Shown in pieces: positions 1 to 12,095 of a stretch of DNA of 64,000 nt. The DNA comes from Pusillimonas caeni. GTDB taxonomy: Bacteria; Pseudomonadota; Gammaproteobacteria; Burkholderiales; Burkholderiaceae_B. Made by a program: the position numbers and the translations under genes. Below the pieces are notes generated by a model, which did no database searches, was not told where the DNA came from, and worked only from the letters and a program-made list of their open reading frames with translations. The stretch is taken from contig NZ_PDUW01000001.1 of NCBI RefSeq assembly GCF_003545815.1, forward strand, positions 62,001-126,000, in the 5' to 3' direction. The first letter of the stretch is position 1. Each line of letters opens with the position of its first letter.

Positions 1-398
1 ATCCGTTCGGCCTCCAGGCGCTCGATCTCCACGCGTTCAGCCTCGAGCCGTTCAGCTTCAAGCCGCTCGGCTTCGATGCGTTCGGCTTCCAGGCGCGCGG
101 CCTCGGCACGTTCGGCCTCAAGGCGTTCGGCGGCGATTCTTTCCGCTTCAAGGCGCGCGGCTTCCGCTCTCTCTGCTTCGAGCCTGGCGGCTTCCAGTCG
201 CTCGGCCTCGGCGCGCTCAGCCGCCAGGCGCTCGGCTTGCTCCCGTTCCTGGGCGGCGGCTTCGGCTTGCGCCTGCCGCACGTCGGGCTGTGCAGCCTCG
301 GCCCCCGCGTCCGAGGCGTCCCGGCTGCCGTCCAGCGGCGCCTCGTCGTCCCTGAGCTTGGCCTCGGGCGACTTCTTTCTTTTAAAAAAACTGAACAT
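1..398 (-). CDS. ftsY: FtsY, signal recognition particle receptor (N-terminal part, runs off the window)
   Basis: FtsY is the membrane-associated GTPase that receives SRP-ribosome complexes. Only about 132 N-terminal codons are here; the NG GTPase domain lies outside the window, so the call rests on this acidic N-terminus and on location. The start reads [14 protein letters not shown], a basic membrane-contact patch typical of FtsY, then an acidic stretch, then a long Glu/Ala/Arg-rich coiled region built of near-repeats of [19 protein letters not shown]. This is the poorly conserved A domain, here unusually repetitive. The gene is divergent from rsmD, with 53 bp between the start codons, as in other proteobacteria where ftsY and rsmD are neighbours. 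Confidence 0.85.
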   Translation of the reverse strand, partial: MFSFFKRKKSPEAKLRDDEAPLDGSRDASDAGAEAAQPDVRQAQAEAAAQEREQAERLAAERAEAERLEAARLEAERAEAARLEAERIAAERLEAERAEAARLEAERIEAERLEAERLEAERVEIERLEAER

Positions 399-451
399 AG
401 GCTTTACACTACCGTAAATAGCTTTGAGCGATACGGGAAACCCGGATCAAC

Positions 452-1575
<1,124 letters not shown>

Positions 1576-1610
1576 GCGGTCGATTCGCCCTCGACAGGCA
1601 ACAGGACTAA

Positions 1611-1898
<288 letters not shown>

Positions 1899-1968
1899 AC
1901 ACGGCCAAGCCACGCCGGCGGCCGGTTCAGGCGTTTGTTGCCGATGAGCCCGGCCCCATCGACACGCT

Positions 1969-4614
1969 TCAGTTGCCCAGCAATCCCTTCAGCGCCTTGC
2001 CCAGGCTCTTGACCGGATCTTCGCCGGCCGGCGCCGCAGCGTCAGGCTGGAGAGGTTGAGCGGGCGTCGCCGGACGCTCCTGCACATGACGCTCGACGAG
2101 GTCGAGCAGGCCGCGCTCGATCGCGTTCTTGACCAGGCTGCCGCCCATCTGCTTCCATTGAACGTTGAATTCCGGCGCTGCCGTGGCGCCCGTGACATGC
2201 ACCGGCACCGTCATGCCCCTGAGGACGGACAGATTGGGCTCACCCTCGCCGCCCCCCGCGTTGACCACCCGTACATTGGCCAGCAGATCGAGCCGGCTTC
2301 CGACCAGGTCGACGCTTGCCGGCTTGCCCTGGGTCACACGCAGCAGCGGCGTGCGGAAATCGAGCTTCTGCACATCGGCCACGCCGTTCTTGATGGCCAG
2401 CGACGCATCGAGTGAATTGAATTGCGTGCGGCGTCCGAGGTCGAAGCCCGTCTGCAAATCGGGGCCTTCGCCATCGAGCACCGTCGTCAGAACCCCGCCC
2501 ACCTGCGCCAGGGTTTGATTCAGGTCTATGCCCCGGATCGCGCCGTCGCGCGCCTGCAGGCGCGCGCTTCCGGCCAGGCCGCTTTTGAGCGCAGGCACCG
2601 TCGCGCCCTGGGTCTTGAGGTCGAGGGCCAGGCTGCCGACGCCGCTGACGCGGTCGCTGCCGCTGAGCGCCTGCAGCAGAGGCCCCATCGACACCTGCTT
2701 CAGATCGAGCTCGCCCGTGAACTGGTTCTTGGAATCGGCGGTCAGCGCGCCGGTGAGCGACCCCTCGTAGAGATTGGCCGATATTCCGCTTACGCTGAGC
2801 TTGCCCTCGCGCGCGGCGACCGACATGTTGACGTTGCGGGCTTCCAGGCCGCGCAGGTTCAGGCCGCCCAGCTTTACGGTTCCGGCCACGTCGATGTCGT
2901 TGAGCAGGGTCAGGTCGATGGGCGCCGGCTGCTGTTCCGGCTCGTCCTCGGGCGCCGCCTCCGGAGCCTTCTTGGCGTCGGCGCCTTCTTCGGCCTTGGT
3001 CGCGGGCTCGCCCTGCGGCGCGGCCTGCGCCGGCGCGGGCCTGGGCATGGGAAAGAGCTTGTCGAAATCGAGCATGTCGGCCTGCAAGGCGAAGCGCAGC
3101 TTGGGGTCGGACAGTTCGATGGCCTTGAAGTTGAAGTTCAGCGGCGCGCCATTGAGCACGGCATTGATCTCGCTGCTGATTTCGTCTTTGAAGAGATCGG
3201 CGTGCAGGCTGCCGATAAGGGGAAACTCGAAGGTGCTGGCGGGTTCTTCGGTGTTGTCCTGGATGGTGACATCGCCCTTGATGGCCGAGAACGTGCCCTT
3301 CTCGTTGATGACGTCCCACTGCACGGGAGTGGACATATTGACCAGCATCAGGTGGTCGCCGTCCTTCAGGCTGCCATCGACCTTGAGCTCTTTGAGCGAC
3401 AGGTTCCAGGCATCGCCGCCCAGACCGTTCATGCCCAGCTTGAGCCCCAGCGACTGGCTGCCCTCGAGCTTGATGGTGCCGGCCACGGCCTCGCCTTCGG
3501 CGGTTTCGGGCGAGATCGACAGCCGCGGCGCATCGAAGGCCAGATCGAAATTCTTGTCGGGCAGGCCGCCGGTGGCCCGCAGCGACATCTTTTCGATGTT
3601 GAATTCCGAATGGGTCTGGTCGACCTTGAGCCGCGGCATGGTCAGGGTGGCATTCAGGTCGCTGATGGGAAGTTCTCCCTGGGTGGCGCCCTGCACCAGC
3701 ATTTCGACGCCACTGGCGTCCACCATGCGCGAATAGCCGTTGTAGGCGAAATTGCCGCGCAGGGCGACGGTCTTGGCGTCCAGCGGGCCGACCTGGCCGG
3801 ACACGAGCAGGTTCAGCTTCTGGGCGGAATAGGTTTCAAGCAAAGGGTCGATCTTGACCAGCGCCTGGCCTTCGACCGTCGCGTCGGCCAGAGGGTCTTC
3901 GCCCTGCAAGGCGCCCCGCATGGCGACCTCGAAAGGCTGGTCGAAAGTCATGCGGCCGGTATTGAGCTGCAGATTGACCAGCCGGGCCGCCTTGGCCCGC
4001 TTCACGTCCAGATAATGGATTTCGCCGCCTTTGAGCTCGAGGCCGGCGATATCCACGTGCAGCGCCGCTTCTTTGCGGGGCTCGACGGGCTTGACGCCGC
4101 CTTCCGCGAGGGGCTGGGCAAAGGCTTCTTTCAGGACGCCCACCGAATGCTCGTGCTCGAGAGCGGCATCAGGCTCGGGTGCCAAGGCGATGGGCTCGGG
4201 CGGCCCGGCCGCGCCTTCGAACAGATCGTGGAAGTTGTATTCGCCCTGCTCGTCGCGGCGGATCCAGGCCTTGAATCCGCTGATCGCCACGTGGTCCACC
4301 ACGAAACGGTTGGAAAGCAGAGGCCAGATGGCCACGGCAAAGCGCGCGCTGTCGATGGATGCGAACAGGTCGTCTTTATCGCCCGGGTTCGAAAGCGAGA
4401 CGTTCTGCACCGACAGGCCGATGCGCGGGAACATCGAGAGCTCGATGTCGCCCTCGATGGACAAGGTGCGTTGGTAGCGTTCGTAGACAAACTCTTCGAA
4501 CTTGCTTTTATAGGCGTTGGGATCGAACGTCAGCAGGAAGATCGCGAGGGCCCCCAGAGCCAGGACCACCAGTGCGATCAAGCCCATCAACGCGCGTTTG
4601 AACCCAACTTTCAT
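1969..4614 (-). CDS. AsmA family protein, envelope-anchored
   Basis: An 881-residue protein of the AsmA type, inner-membrane-anchored periplasmic proteins related to bridge-like lipid-transfer proteins and linked to outer-membrane assembly. It has one N-terminal transmembrane helix (about residues 7-28), the AsmA N-terminal domain, a long beta-rich middle and a Pro/Ala/Glu-rich hinge encoded around 2935-3050. The AsmA C-terminal domain follows the hinge. The ATG at 4614 is preferred over an upstream in-frame start at 4659, because GAGGAA lies just before it and the helix then starts at the usual place. It is divergent from metY and convergent with the ferredoxin gene. Confidence 0.85.
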   Translation of the reverse strand: MKVGFKRALMGLIALVVLALGALAIFLLTFDPNAYKSKFEEFVYERYQRTLSIEGDIELSMFPRIGLSVQNVSLSNPGDKDDLFASIDSARFAVAIWPLLSNRFVVDHVAISGFKAWIRRDEQGEYNFHDLFEGAAGPPEPIALAPEPDAALEHEHSVGVLKEAFAQPLAEGGVKPVEPRKEAALHVDIAGLELKGGEIHYLDVKRAKAARLVNLQLNTGRMTFDQPFEVAMRGALQGEDPLADATVEGQALVKIDPLLETYSAQKLNLLVSGQVGPLDAKTVALRGNFAYNGYSRMVDASGVEMLVQGATQGELPISDLNATLTMPRLKVDQTHSEFNIEKMSLRATGGLPDKNFDLAFDAPRLSISPETAEGEAVAGTIKLEGSQSLGLKLGMNGLGGDAWNLSLKELKVDGSLKDGDHLMLVNMSTPVQWDVINEKGTFSAIKGDVTIQDNTEEPASTFEFPLIGSLHADLFKDEISSEINAVLNGAPLNFNFKAIELSDPKLRFALQADMLDFDKLFPMPRPAPAQAAPQGEPATKAEEGADAKKAPEAAPEDEPEQQPAPIDLTLLNDIDVAGTVKLGGLNLRGLEARNVNMSVAAREGKLSVSGISANLYEGSLTGALTADSKNQFTGELDLKQVSMGPLLQALSGSDRVSGVGSLALDLKTQGATVPALKSGLAGSARLQARDGAIRGIDLNQTLAQVGGVLTTVLDGEGPDLQTGFDLGRRTQFNSLDASLAIKNGVADVQKLDFRTPLLRVTQGKPASVDLVGSRLDLLANVRVVNAGGGEGEPNLSVLRGMTVPVHVTGATAAPEFNVQWKQMGGSLVKNAIERGLLDLVERHVQERPATPAQPLQPDAAAPAGEDPVKSLGKALKGLLGN

Positions 4615-4902
4615 TTGCTTCCTCGGAGTGCCGGGGTTTACCCCAGACATATGACACAATCGATACGGTGAATGCTAATCTACCCTGGCGGCCGCGTGAC
4701 CGAGGGTTCTTCTAGGCGGAATATTGCGCATTGCGAAACGTGGCAGATCCCAAATACGCTATCTTATAGTTTTCGTATAAGACCGACAAAGGCCGGTTCG
4801 GTTCATTGGCCATATAACAAGATTTCCGTCGCTTAAGGTTCACCCGGCGCAGCTTTGTTGTTATGCTGCGCTCCATCCCATACCAGCCCTATTAGAACAA
4901 GC
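4615..4902. promoter_or_regulatory. Divergent intergenic region (asmA-like / metY) with an inverted repeat
   Basis: This 288-bp gene-free stretch must hold the promoters of both flanking genes. The clearest structure is the perfect inverted repeat CTTATA-N7-TATAAG (4763-4768 and 4776-4781), which sits among TA-rich, -10-like sequence. A TATAAC hexamer lies at about 4815-4820, but I could not pair it with a good -35. No SAM-riboswitch core was recognised ahead of metY. Confidence 0.35.
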
Positions 4903-6186
4903 ATGAAACTCGAGACACTTGCCGTACACGCCGGCTACAAGCCCGACCCCACCACCAAATCGGTGGCGGTGCCCATATACCAGACCACCTCGTACGCCTT
5001 CGACAGCACCCAGCACGGGGCCGACCTGTTCGACCTGAAGGTGCCGGGCAACATCTACACCCGCATCACCAACCCCACCAACGCCATACTCGAAGAGCGC
5101 GTGGCGGCCCTCGAGGGCGGCGTGGGGGCGCTGGCCGTCGCCTCGGGCATGGCGGCCATTACCTACGCCATTCAGGCCATCGCCCAGGCGGGCGACAACA
5201 TCGTGTCGGTCAGCAAGCTGTACGGCGGCACCTACAATCTGTTCGCGCATACCTTCCCGCGCCAGGGCATTACCGTCAAGTTCGCTCCCCATAATGATAT
5301 CGCAGCGCTCGAGGCCCTCATCGACGAGCATACCAAGGCCGTGTTCTGCGAAACCATCGGCAATCCGGCCGGCAATGTGGTCGACATCCAGGCGCTTGCC
5401 GAAGCAGCCCACCGCCACGGCGTGCCCCTCATCGTCGACAACACCGTCGCCTCGCCGGCTCTGTGCCGGCCGTTCGAGCATGGCGCCGACATCGTCGTGC
5501 ATGCGCTGACCAAATACATGGGCGGCCACGGCACCACGCTGGCGGGCGCCATCGTCGACTCGGGCAAGTTCCCGTGGGCCGAGCACAAGCAGCGCTTTCC
5601 CATGCTGAACGAGCCCGACCCGTCCTACCACGGCGTGGTCTACACCGAGGCCCTGGGCCCGGCCGCCTTCATAGGCCGCTGCCGCGTGGTGCCCCTGCGC
5701 AATACCGGCGCCGCCCTGTCGCCGTTCAACGCCTTCCTCATTCTCCAGGGCATCGAGACATTGTCCCTGCGCATGGAACGCCATACCGAGAACGCCCAGA
5801 AGGTCGCCGAATTCCTCAAGCAGCATCCGCAAGTGGCATGGGTGCAGTATGCCGGGCTCAGCGATCATCCCGAGCACGGCCTGGCCAAGAAGTATTTCGA
5901 CCTGGGCGGCAAGCCCGCGGCCATCCTGTCCTTCGGCATCAAGGGCGGCTTCGAGGCCGGCGCCCGGTTCATCGACGCGCTGCAACTCATATTGCGGCTG
6001 GTCAATATCGGCGATGCCAAATCGCTGGCCTGCCATCCGGCCTCCACCACCCACCGCCAGCTCAGCCCGGAAGAACTCGCTTCGGCCGGCGTGGGCGAAG
6101 ACATGATCCGGCTGTCCATCGGCATCGAGCACATCGACGACATCCTGGCCGACATCTCGCAGGCACTCGACGCCGGCAAGGGTTGA
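4903..6186 (+). CDS. metY: O-acetylhomoserine aminocarboxypropyltransferase (O-acetylhomoserine sulfhydrylase)
   Basis: PLP enzyme of the Cys/Met metabolism family that makes homocysteine from O-acetylhomoserine and sulfide. The 427-residue product begins [10 protein letters not shown]-like ([16 protein letters not shown]). It has the substrate/PLP-phosphate region around [17 protein letters not shown] and the PLP lysine in [11 protein letters not shown]. Length matches MetY (about 430) rather than MetB/MetZ (about 400). The ATG at 4903 is chosen over an in-frame start at 4855 because family homology begins there. MetB-type activity cannot be fully excluded from sequence alone. Confidence 0.9.
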   Translation: MKLETLAVHAGYKPDPTTKSVAVPIYQTTSYAFDSTQHGADLFDLKVPGNIYTRITNPTNAILEERVAALEGGVGALAVASGMAAITYAIQAIAQAGDNIVSVSKLYGGTYNLFAHTFPRQGITVKFAPHNDIAALEALIDEHTKAVFCETIGNPAGNVVDIQALAEAAHRHGVPLIVDNTVASPALCRPFEHGADIVVHALTKYMGGHGTTLAGAIVDSGKFPWAEHKQRFPMLNEPDPSYHGVVYTEALGPAAFIGRCRVVPLRNTGAALSPFNAFLILQGIETLSLRMERHTENAQKVAEFLKQHPQVAWVQYAGLSDHPEHGLAKKYFDLGGKPAAILSFGIKGGFEAGARFIDALQLILRLVNIGDAKSLACHPASTTHRQLSPEELASAGVGEDMIRLSIGIEHIDDILADISQALDAGKG

Positions 6187-6310
6187 CGCTGCCCGTCCGC
6201 CAGGGCCGGCGCCCCGTCCGTCGCGGCGGGCCGCAACCCCACTTCGGTTATAGTTAACGATCTAAAAACACGAGCCACATACCAAGAGCCGTAAACTCCG
6301 GGGGAACATC

Positions 6311-7428
<1,118 letters not shown>

Positions 7429-7429
<1 letters not shown>

Positions 7430-7740
7430 TGGAAGCCATCAATCCCACCCTGCTCAATCTCATCATCTTCGTGCTGGCCGTCTACGTGGGCTACCACGTG
7501 GTCTGGAACGTCACGCCCGCACTGCACACTCCTCTCATGGCGGTCACCAACGCCATTTCCGCCATCGTCATCGTGGGCGCCATGCTGGCCGCCGGCCTGA
7601 CCGAAGGCGGTCTGGCGCGCTATATGGGCGTATTCGCCGTGGCGCTGGCCGCAGTCAATGTGTTCGGCGGCTTCCTGGTCACCCGGCGCATGCTGGAGAT
7701 GTTCAAGAAGAAAGAAAAGAAGGCCGGAGGCAAATCGTGA
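7429..7740 (+). CDS. pntAB: NAD(P) transhydrogenase, alpha subunit part 2 (membrane)
   Basis: A 103-residue membrane subunit giving part of the proton channel (domain II). Three hydrophobic helices are visible (about residues 8-27, 35-58 and 63-88), followed by a lysine-rich cytoplasmic tail. In E. coli this segment is fused to PntAA; here it is a separate gene, as in Rhodospirillum and many betaproteobacteria. Overlaps with both neighbours (TGATG before, GTGA after) imply coupled translation and fixed stoichiometry. Confidence 0.93.
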
Positions 7741-9173
7741 TCTCAATCAATCTCGTCACTTTCTTCTACCTGCTGGCTTCGGTCTGCTTCATCCAGGCGC
7801 TCAAGGGCCTGTCCCATCCCACCACCTCGCGGCGCGGCAATGTATTCGGCATGGTCGGCATGGCCATCGCGGTGCTGACCACCGCCGCCCTGATCGTCAG
7901 CCTGTCGGGCGAGGGCTCGGCCGCCGTCGGACTGGGCTGGATCGTGCTGGGCCTGCTCATCGGCGGCGCCATCGGCACCATCATGGCCAAGCGGGTCGAA
8001 ATGACCAAGATGCCCGAACTGGTGGCCTTCATGCACAGCATGATCGGCCTGGCCGCCGTGGCCATCGCCATCGCCATCGTGGCCGAACCGCATGCCTTCA
8101 ATATCGCGGCCGAAGGCGAGGGGCTGCCGGTGGGCAACCGACTCGAGCTCTTCATCGGCACTTTCGTGGGCGCCATCACTTTCTCGGGCTCGGTTATCGC
8201 CTTCGGCAAGCTGTCCGGCAAGTACAAGTTCCGCCTGTTCCAGGGCGCACCGGTCGTGTTCGGCGGCCAGCACATGCTGAACCTGCTGATCGCCCTGGTC
8301 ATGCTGGCCTGCGGCCTGTGGTTCATGGGCACGCAAGAGTGGCTGCCCTTCATCATCATGACGGTGCTGGCCTTCATCCTGGGCGTGCTCATCATCATCC
8401 CCATCGGCGGCGCCGACATGCCGGTGGTGGTGTCCATGCTGAACAGCTATTCGGGCTGGGCGGCGGCGGGTATCGGCTTCTCGCTCAACAACCCCATGCT
8501 GATCATCGCCGGCTCGCTGGTGGGTTCGTCGGGCGCCATCCTGTCCTACATCATGTGCAAGGCCATGAACCGCTCGTTCTTCAACGTGATTCTGGGCGGC
8601 TTCGGGTCGGACGGCGGCGCGGCGCAAGGCGGCGCGCAAGAGCAGCGCAGCGTCAAGTCGGGCAGCCCCGACGACGCGGCCTTCCTGATGGGCAACGCCG
8701 AAACCGTCACCATCGTGCCGGGCTACGGCCTGGCCGTGGCGCGCGCCCAGCACGCCCTGAAGGAACTGGCCGAAAAGCTCACCGAAAAGGGCGTCACCGT
8801 CAAATATGCCATCCATCCGGTGGCGGGCCGCATGCCGGGCCACATGAACGTGCTGCTGGCCGAGGCCGAGGTGCCCTACGACCAGGTCTTCGAAATGGAA
8901 GACATCAACAGCGAGTTCTCGCAAACGGACATCGTGCTGGTGCTGGGCGCCAACGACGTGGTCAATCCGGCGGCCAAGACCGACCCGCAATCGCCCATCG
9001 CGGGCATGCCCATTCTAGAGGCCTACAAGGCGCGCACCGTCATCGTCAACAAGCGCTCGATGGCGGCAGGCTATGCCGGCCTGGACAACGAGCTGTTCTA
9101 CATGGACAAGACCATGATGGTGTTCGGCGACGCCAAGAAGGTGCTCGAGGACATGGTCAAGGCGGTGGAGTAG
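7737..9173 (+). CDS. pntB: NAD(P) transhydrogenase, beta subunit (NADP-binding and membrane)
   Basis: A 478-residue subunit with an N-terminal membrane part of eight to nine helices (about residues 1-265) and the C-terminal NADP(H)-binding domain III. The latter contains [18 protein letters not shown] and the conserved [26 protein letters not shown] region. It starts with GTG inside the pntAB stop region. Together the three genes supply NADPH for biosynthesis. A GC-rich hairpin overlaps the end of the operon. Confidence 0.95.
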   Translation: MISINLVTFFYLLASVCFIQALKGLSHPTTSRRGNVFGMVGMAIAVLTTAALIVSLSGEGSAAVGLGWIVLGLLIGGAIGTIMAKRVEMTKMPELVAFMHSMIGLAAVAIAIAIVAEPHAFNIAAEGEGLPVGNRLELFIGTFVGAITFSGSVIAFGKLSGKYKFRLFQGAPVVFGGQHMLNLLIALVMLACGLWFMGTQEWLPFIIMTVLAFILGVLIIIPIGGADMPVVVSMLNSYSGWAAAGIGFSLNNPMLIIAGSLVGSSGAILSYIMCKAMNRSFFNVILGGFGSDGGAAQGGAQEQRSVKSGSPDDAAFLMGNAETVTIVPGYGLAVARAQHALKELAEKLTEKGVTVKYAIHPVAGRMPGHMNVLLAEAEVPYDQVFEMEDINSEFSQTDIVLVLGANDVVNPAAKTDPQSPIAGMPILEAYKARTVIVNKRSMAAGYAGLDNELFYMDKTMMVFGDAKKVLEDMVKAVE

Positions 9174-9189
9174 GCGCCCCGCTTCGGCC

Positions 9190-9213
9190 CGGGCCCGTCA
9201 GTGCACGGGCCCG
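9190..9213. terminator. GC-rich hairpin between convergent genes, possible bidirectional terminator
   Basis: Arms CGGGCCCGT (9190-9198) and ACGGGCCCG (9205-9213) with a six-base loop, lying just after the pntB stop and over the stop codon of the convergent epimerase gene. On the plus strand a short GTTTT run follows at 9221-9225. The U-tract is weak, so this may only be a transcription-slowing structure. Confidence 0.4.
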
Positions 9214-10139
9214 CGGTCGGGTTTTCCGCCCCGCAGATAGCTGGGCGCCACGGATTCCAGCGGCGTGGGAACCACGCCCAACTCGGGGGCCATGGCTTCG
9301 TCGCTGACATTGTCCACCTTGAGCGAATCCAGGTTGTCGCGCGACATCAAGGGCTGGCCAGGCAGGAATTCAAACAACAGGGCCTGCGTATAGCCCACGA
9401 AATGCGGCACGGGCAAGACCGGACGCGGCCGGCCGCTCCATTTTGCGGCCAGGCGCACGAGTTCCGCCAGAGTGTATTGCGACACGCCCGCCACCGTATA
9501 GGTTTTGCCATAGGTTTGCGAGTTTTCCAGCGCATTGGCCATGGCCGCCGCGACATCGCGCACGTACACGGGCTGCAGGCGCGCCCCTGCCCCGGCCAAG
9601 GGAATGACGGGCAGCCATCTTGCCAGGCGGGCGAACAGATTCATGAAATTGTCTTCGCGGCCGAACACGACCGAAGGCCGGAATATCGTCAAAGCGCCTT
9701 CTGGGTAGGATGAGAACTCGGCCCTGACCGCTTCTTCGCCCGCCGCCTTGGAGCGCTGATAGCCGCTTGGGCCTTGGGCATCGGCGCCCAGCGCACTGAC
9801 ATGCAAAAGGCGCCGCACGCCCGCCTCGCGGCAGGCCGCCGCAATGCGCCGCGGCAATTCCACATGGGCCCGCTCGAACTCGAGCCCGTAAGGCCTGCCC
9901 GGCTTGCTGTGCAGGACGCCTACGAGGTTGACGACCGCGTCGGTTTCGGAGAGCAGGCGCTCGAGCACCGCATCGTCGTGGACGTCGGCCTCGAACAGAG
10001 TAAGGGTCGGAAAGACCAGAAGATTGCGCCCCCTTTGATAGCGGCGCGTAGGAACGTGAACGGCATGCCCGGCCCTGACCAGGCATGCGACCAGATGTTG
10101 TCCGATAAACCCGGTTCCGCCAATCACCAAGACGCGCAT
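9198..10139 (-). CDS. NAD(P)-dependent epimerase/dehydratase family protein (complex I NDUFA9-like subfamily)
   Basis: A 313-residue short-chain dehydrogenase-fold protein. It has the Rossmann loop GGTGFIGQHL at residues 7-16, the NLVGVLH segment, and SGYQRSKAAGEEAV in place of the catalytic YxxxK region, which is typical of the NmrA/NDUFA9-like atypical group. Bacterial members are common in betaproteobacteria; their substrate is mostly unknown, and some are linked to quinone or respiratory functions. It reads alone on the minus strand, downstream of the TRAP operon on the same strand. Confidence 0.75.
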   Translation of the reverse strand: MRVLVIGGTGFIGQHLVACLVRAGHAVHVPTRRYQRGRNLLVFPTLTLFEADVHDDAVLERLLSETDAVVNLVGVLHSKPGRPYGLEFERAHVELPRRIAAACREAGVRRLLHVSALGADAQGPSGYQRSKAAGEEAVRAEFSSYPEGALTIFRPSVVFGREDNFMNLFARLARWLPVIPLAGAGARLQPVYVRDVAAAMANALENSQTYGKTYTVAGVSQYTLAELVRLAAKWSGRPRPVLPVPHFVGYTQALLFEFLPGQPLMSRDNLDSLKVDNVSDEAMAPELGVVPTPLESVAPSYLRGGKPDRGPVH

Positions 10140-10217
10140 CCAGCCCCCCGCTGTCCAATGTCACAAGGCCATTTTCGGCCGAGACGCCGCTGCGCGCAAG
10201 CGGGAGCGCCTATGCGC

Positions 10218-11531
10218 CTAACGTATTAGGCTAGGCATCCATAGGGCGATTTGCGGAAAGATCAGGATCAGCACCAGGACGAACATCTCGATCGCCAGGA
10301 AGGGCACGGCAGCCTTGTATACGGTCGACATGCGGATCTCGGGCGGGGCGATGCCCTTCATGACGAATAAAAGCAGGCCGAACGGCGGAGTAAGGAAACC
10401 CATTTCCATGGTGATGAGATAGATCACGCCCAGCCAGATCGGGTCCAGACCCACTGCATGCGCGATGGGAATGAACAGAGGCACCGTGATCATGACCATG
10501 CTGACCTGATCGACGAAGCAGCCCAGGATCAGCAATACGACCATCATCATGATCAGCACTACCAGCGGGTCGGCCCCGAACCCCGTCACCAGCGTCACCA
10601 CACCGCTGGTGGCGCCCGAGAACGCCAGGATCTGGCTGAATGTGGTCGAGGCCATGATGATGAAGAGAATCATGGTGCTGGTCTTGGCCGTTTCGGCCAG
10701 GGTGGTCTTGATGGCCTGCCATGAAAGACTGCGATAGCCCGCGGCGGCCACAACGGATGCGATGACGCCCAGGCCGGCCGATTCGGTCGGCGTGGCGATG
10801 CCCAGGATCAGCGTGCCCACCACCACGATCAGTATGCCCGACAGCGGCACCACATAGACAAGAAAGGGCTTCCAGCGTTCAGCGCGTGTGCGCTCGACCG
10901 GATCGTCGGGCGGTGCGTCCTGGGGACGCCGCTTGGCGCGGACGACGATGTAGGCGAAGAACAGCAGCGACATGAGCAGCGCCGGGATGATGCCGGCCAG
11001 CAGCAGCCGCGAGATCGACATGCCCGCCAGGCTGCCCACCAGCACCGCCAGCGCCGAGGGGGGAATCAGCATGGCGATGGCGCCTGTCGCCATGATGGGG
11101 CCCATCGACAGCGTGGGGTGGTAGCCGCGCTGCAGCATGATGGGCATGAGCGAGCGCCCAAGCATGGCCGTATTGGCGATACTGGAGCCCGACAGGGCCG
11201 AAAACACGGTTCCCGCCGCCACGGTCACCACCGCCATACGCCCGGGCACCTTGGTGATCAGGCGCTCGATTGCATCGATGGCCTTGAACGCCATGCCCGT
11301 ATGCAGCAGGATCTCGCCCATCAGGATAAACAGCGGAATCGGCGCCAGGTTGTAGTTGGTGATGGCCGTGACCACGTTGCGGGTCATCTGTATGAGGCCG
11401 ATCTCGCCATTCAGGAACACAATGGCGCCGATGATGTTGACGCCGAAGAAAGTAACGGCCACCGGCAAGCCCAGCATGAGCAGGACCACCAATGATCCCG
11501 TCAGCAGCAACAGAGCAGAAATCCAGTCCAT
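10218..11531 (-). CDS. dctM: TRAP transporter large permease DctM
   Basis: The ion-coupled translocation subunit of a tripartite ATP-independent periplasmic transporter. The 437-residue product has about twelve hydrophobic helices and DctM hallmarks such as GSSIANTAMLGRSLMPIM and the IPPSALAVLVGSLAG loop. It is the last gene of dctP-dctQ-dctM. The substrate cannot be predicted from the permease. Confidence 0.93.
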   Translation of the reverse strand: MDWISALLLLTGSLVVLLMLGLPVAVTFFGVNIIGAIVFLNGEIGLIQMTRNVVTAITNYNLAPIPLFILMGEILLHTGMAFKAIDAIERLITKVPGRMAVVTVAAGTVFSALSGSSIANTAMLGRSLMPIMLQRGYHPTLSMGPIMATGAIAMLIPPSALAVLVGSLAGMSISRLLLAGIIPALLMSLLFFAYIVVRAKRRPQDAPPDDPVERTRAERWKPFLVYVVPLSGILIVVVGTLILGIATPTESAGLGVIASVVAAAGYRSLSWQAIKTTLAETAKTSTMILFIIMASTTFSQILAFSGATSGVVTLVTGFGADPLVVLIMMMVVLLILGCFVDQVSMVMITVPLFIPIAHAVGLDPIWLGVIYLITMEMGFLTPPFGLLLFVMKGIAPPEIRMSTVYKAAVPFLAIEMFVLVLILIFPQIALWMPSLIR

Positions 11532-11546
11532 GTAGGCGTATTCCGT

Positions 11547-12080
11547 TTACCGCGCAGAAGCATGCGCCAGGATGCGAAGCTCGCCCCTGAACAACAGCAG
11601 AAACTCGATGGCGACGAGAAACATGCCGAAAGGCACGAACGCGCTTATCGTCCACTCGGGGATGGTGAAGGTCTTGTAGATTTGGCTGCCCCGCTCGAAG
11701 GCCCTCTCGGTGGCAAGGGCGCTGTAGTAGCAGATGACGAAGCAGATGACGCTGCCCAGCAGGCAGACGAAGGCATTGACCCCATGCCGGAGGCGCCTGG
11801 GCAGGTTGGACGTGACGACGTCGACACAGACGTGGGCGCCTTCGCGCAGCACCCAGGGCGCGGCGAAGACGGTCGCCACGTACATGGCGTACTCCATGAG
11901 CTCGATGACCCAGGCCAGTCCGCCGCCGGTGAGGTTGCGCACCACCACGTCGGCGCCGATGAAGAAGGCCATCAGGCCGAAGATGGCCCCCGCAATGATG
12001 GCCAGGCCTACGATGAGGGCGTCGTAGGCCCTGACTATTGCGCTGTTGGAGCCCGCCGCGCCCGTCCCCGGTCTAGTCAT
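11547..12080 (-). CDS. dctQ: TRAP transporter small permease DctQ
   Basis: A 177-residue membrane protein with four predicted helices. It carries the DctQ-typical R/N-rich start of helix 2 and a LAWVIELMEYAMYVATVFAAPWVLREGAHV-like region spanning helix 2 to the conserved W-x-R-x-GxH turn. It lies 15 bp from both dctP and dctM, so all three are co-transcribed and form one transporter. Confidence 0.9.
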   Translation of the reverse strand: MTRPGTGAAGSNSAIVRAYDALIVGLAIIAGAIFGLMAFFIGADVVVRNLTGGGLAWVIELMEYAMYVATVFAAPWVLREGAHVCVDVVTSNLPRRLRHGVNAFVCLLGSVICFVICYYSALATERAFERGSQIYKTFTIPEWTISAFVPFGMFLVAIEFLLLFRGELRILAHASAR

Positions 12081-12095
12081 GCGGAAGCACCTTTG

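Noticed and set aside
1-240. Minisatellite or CRISPR-like repeat array at the window start
   Set aside because: The repeats are degenerate codons of the FtsY acidic coil, with no spacers and an intact reading frame.
2422-4671. A 749-codon open frame on the plus strand opposite the AsmA-like gene
   Set aside because: It is an antisense shadow of a high-GC gene: no ribosome site, repetitive Gln/Ala/Gly/His composition, no recognisable domain, while the minus strand encodes a coherent AsmA protein.
4660-4902. SAM-II-type riboswitch upstream of metY
   Set aside because: Neither the conserved GGTGATTTG-like segment nor the pseudoknot partner is found in this stretch.
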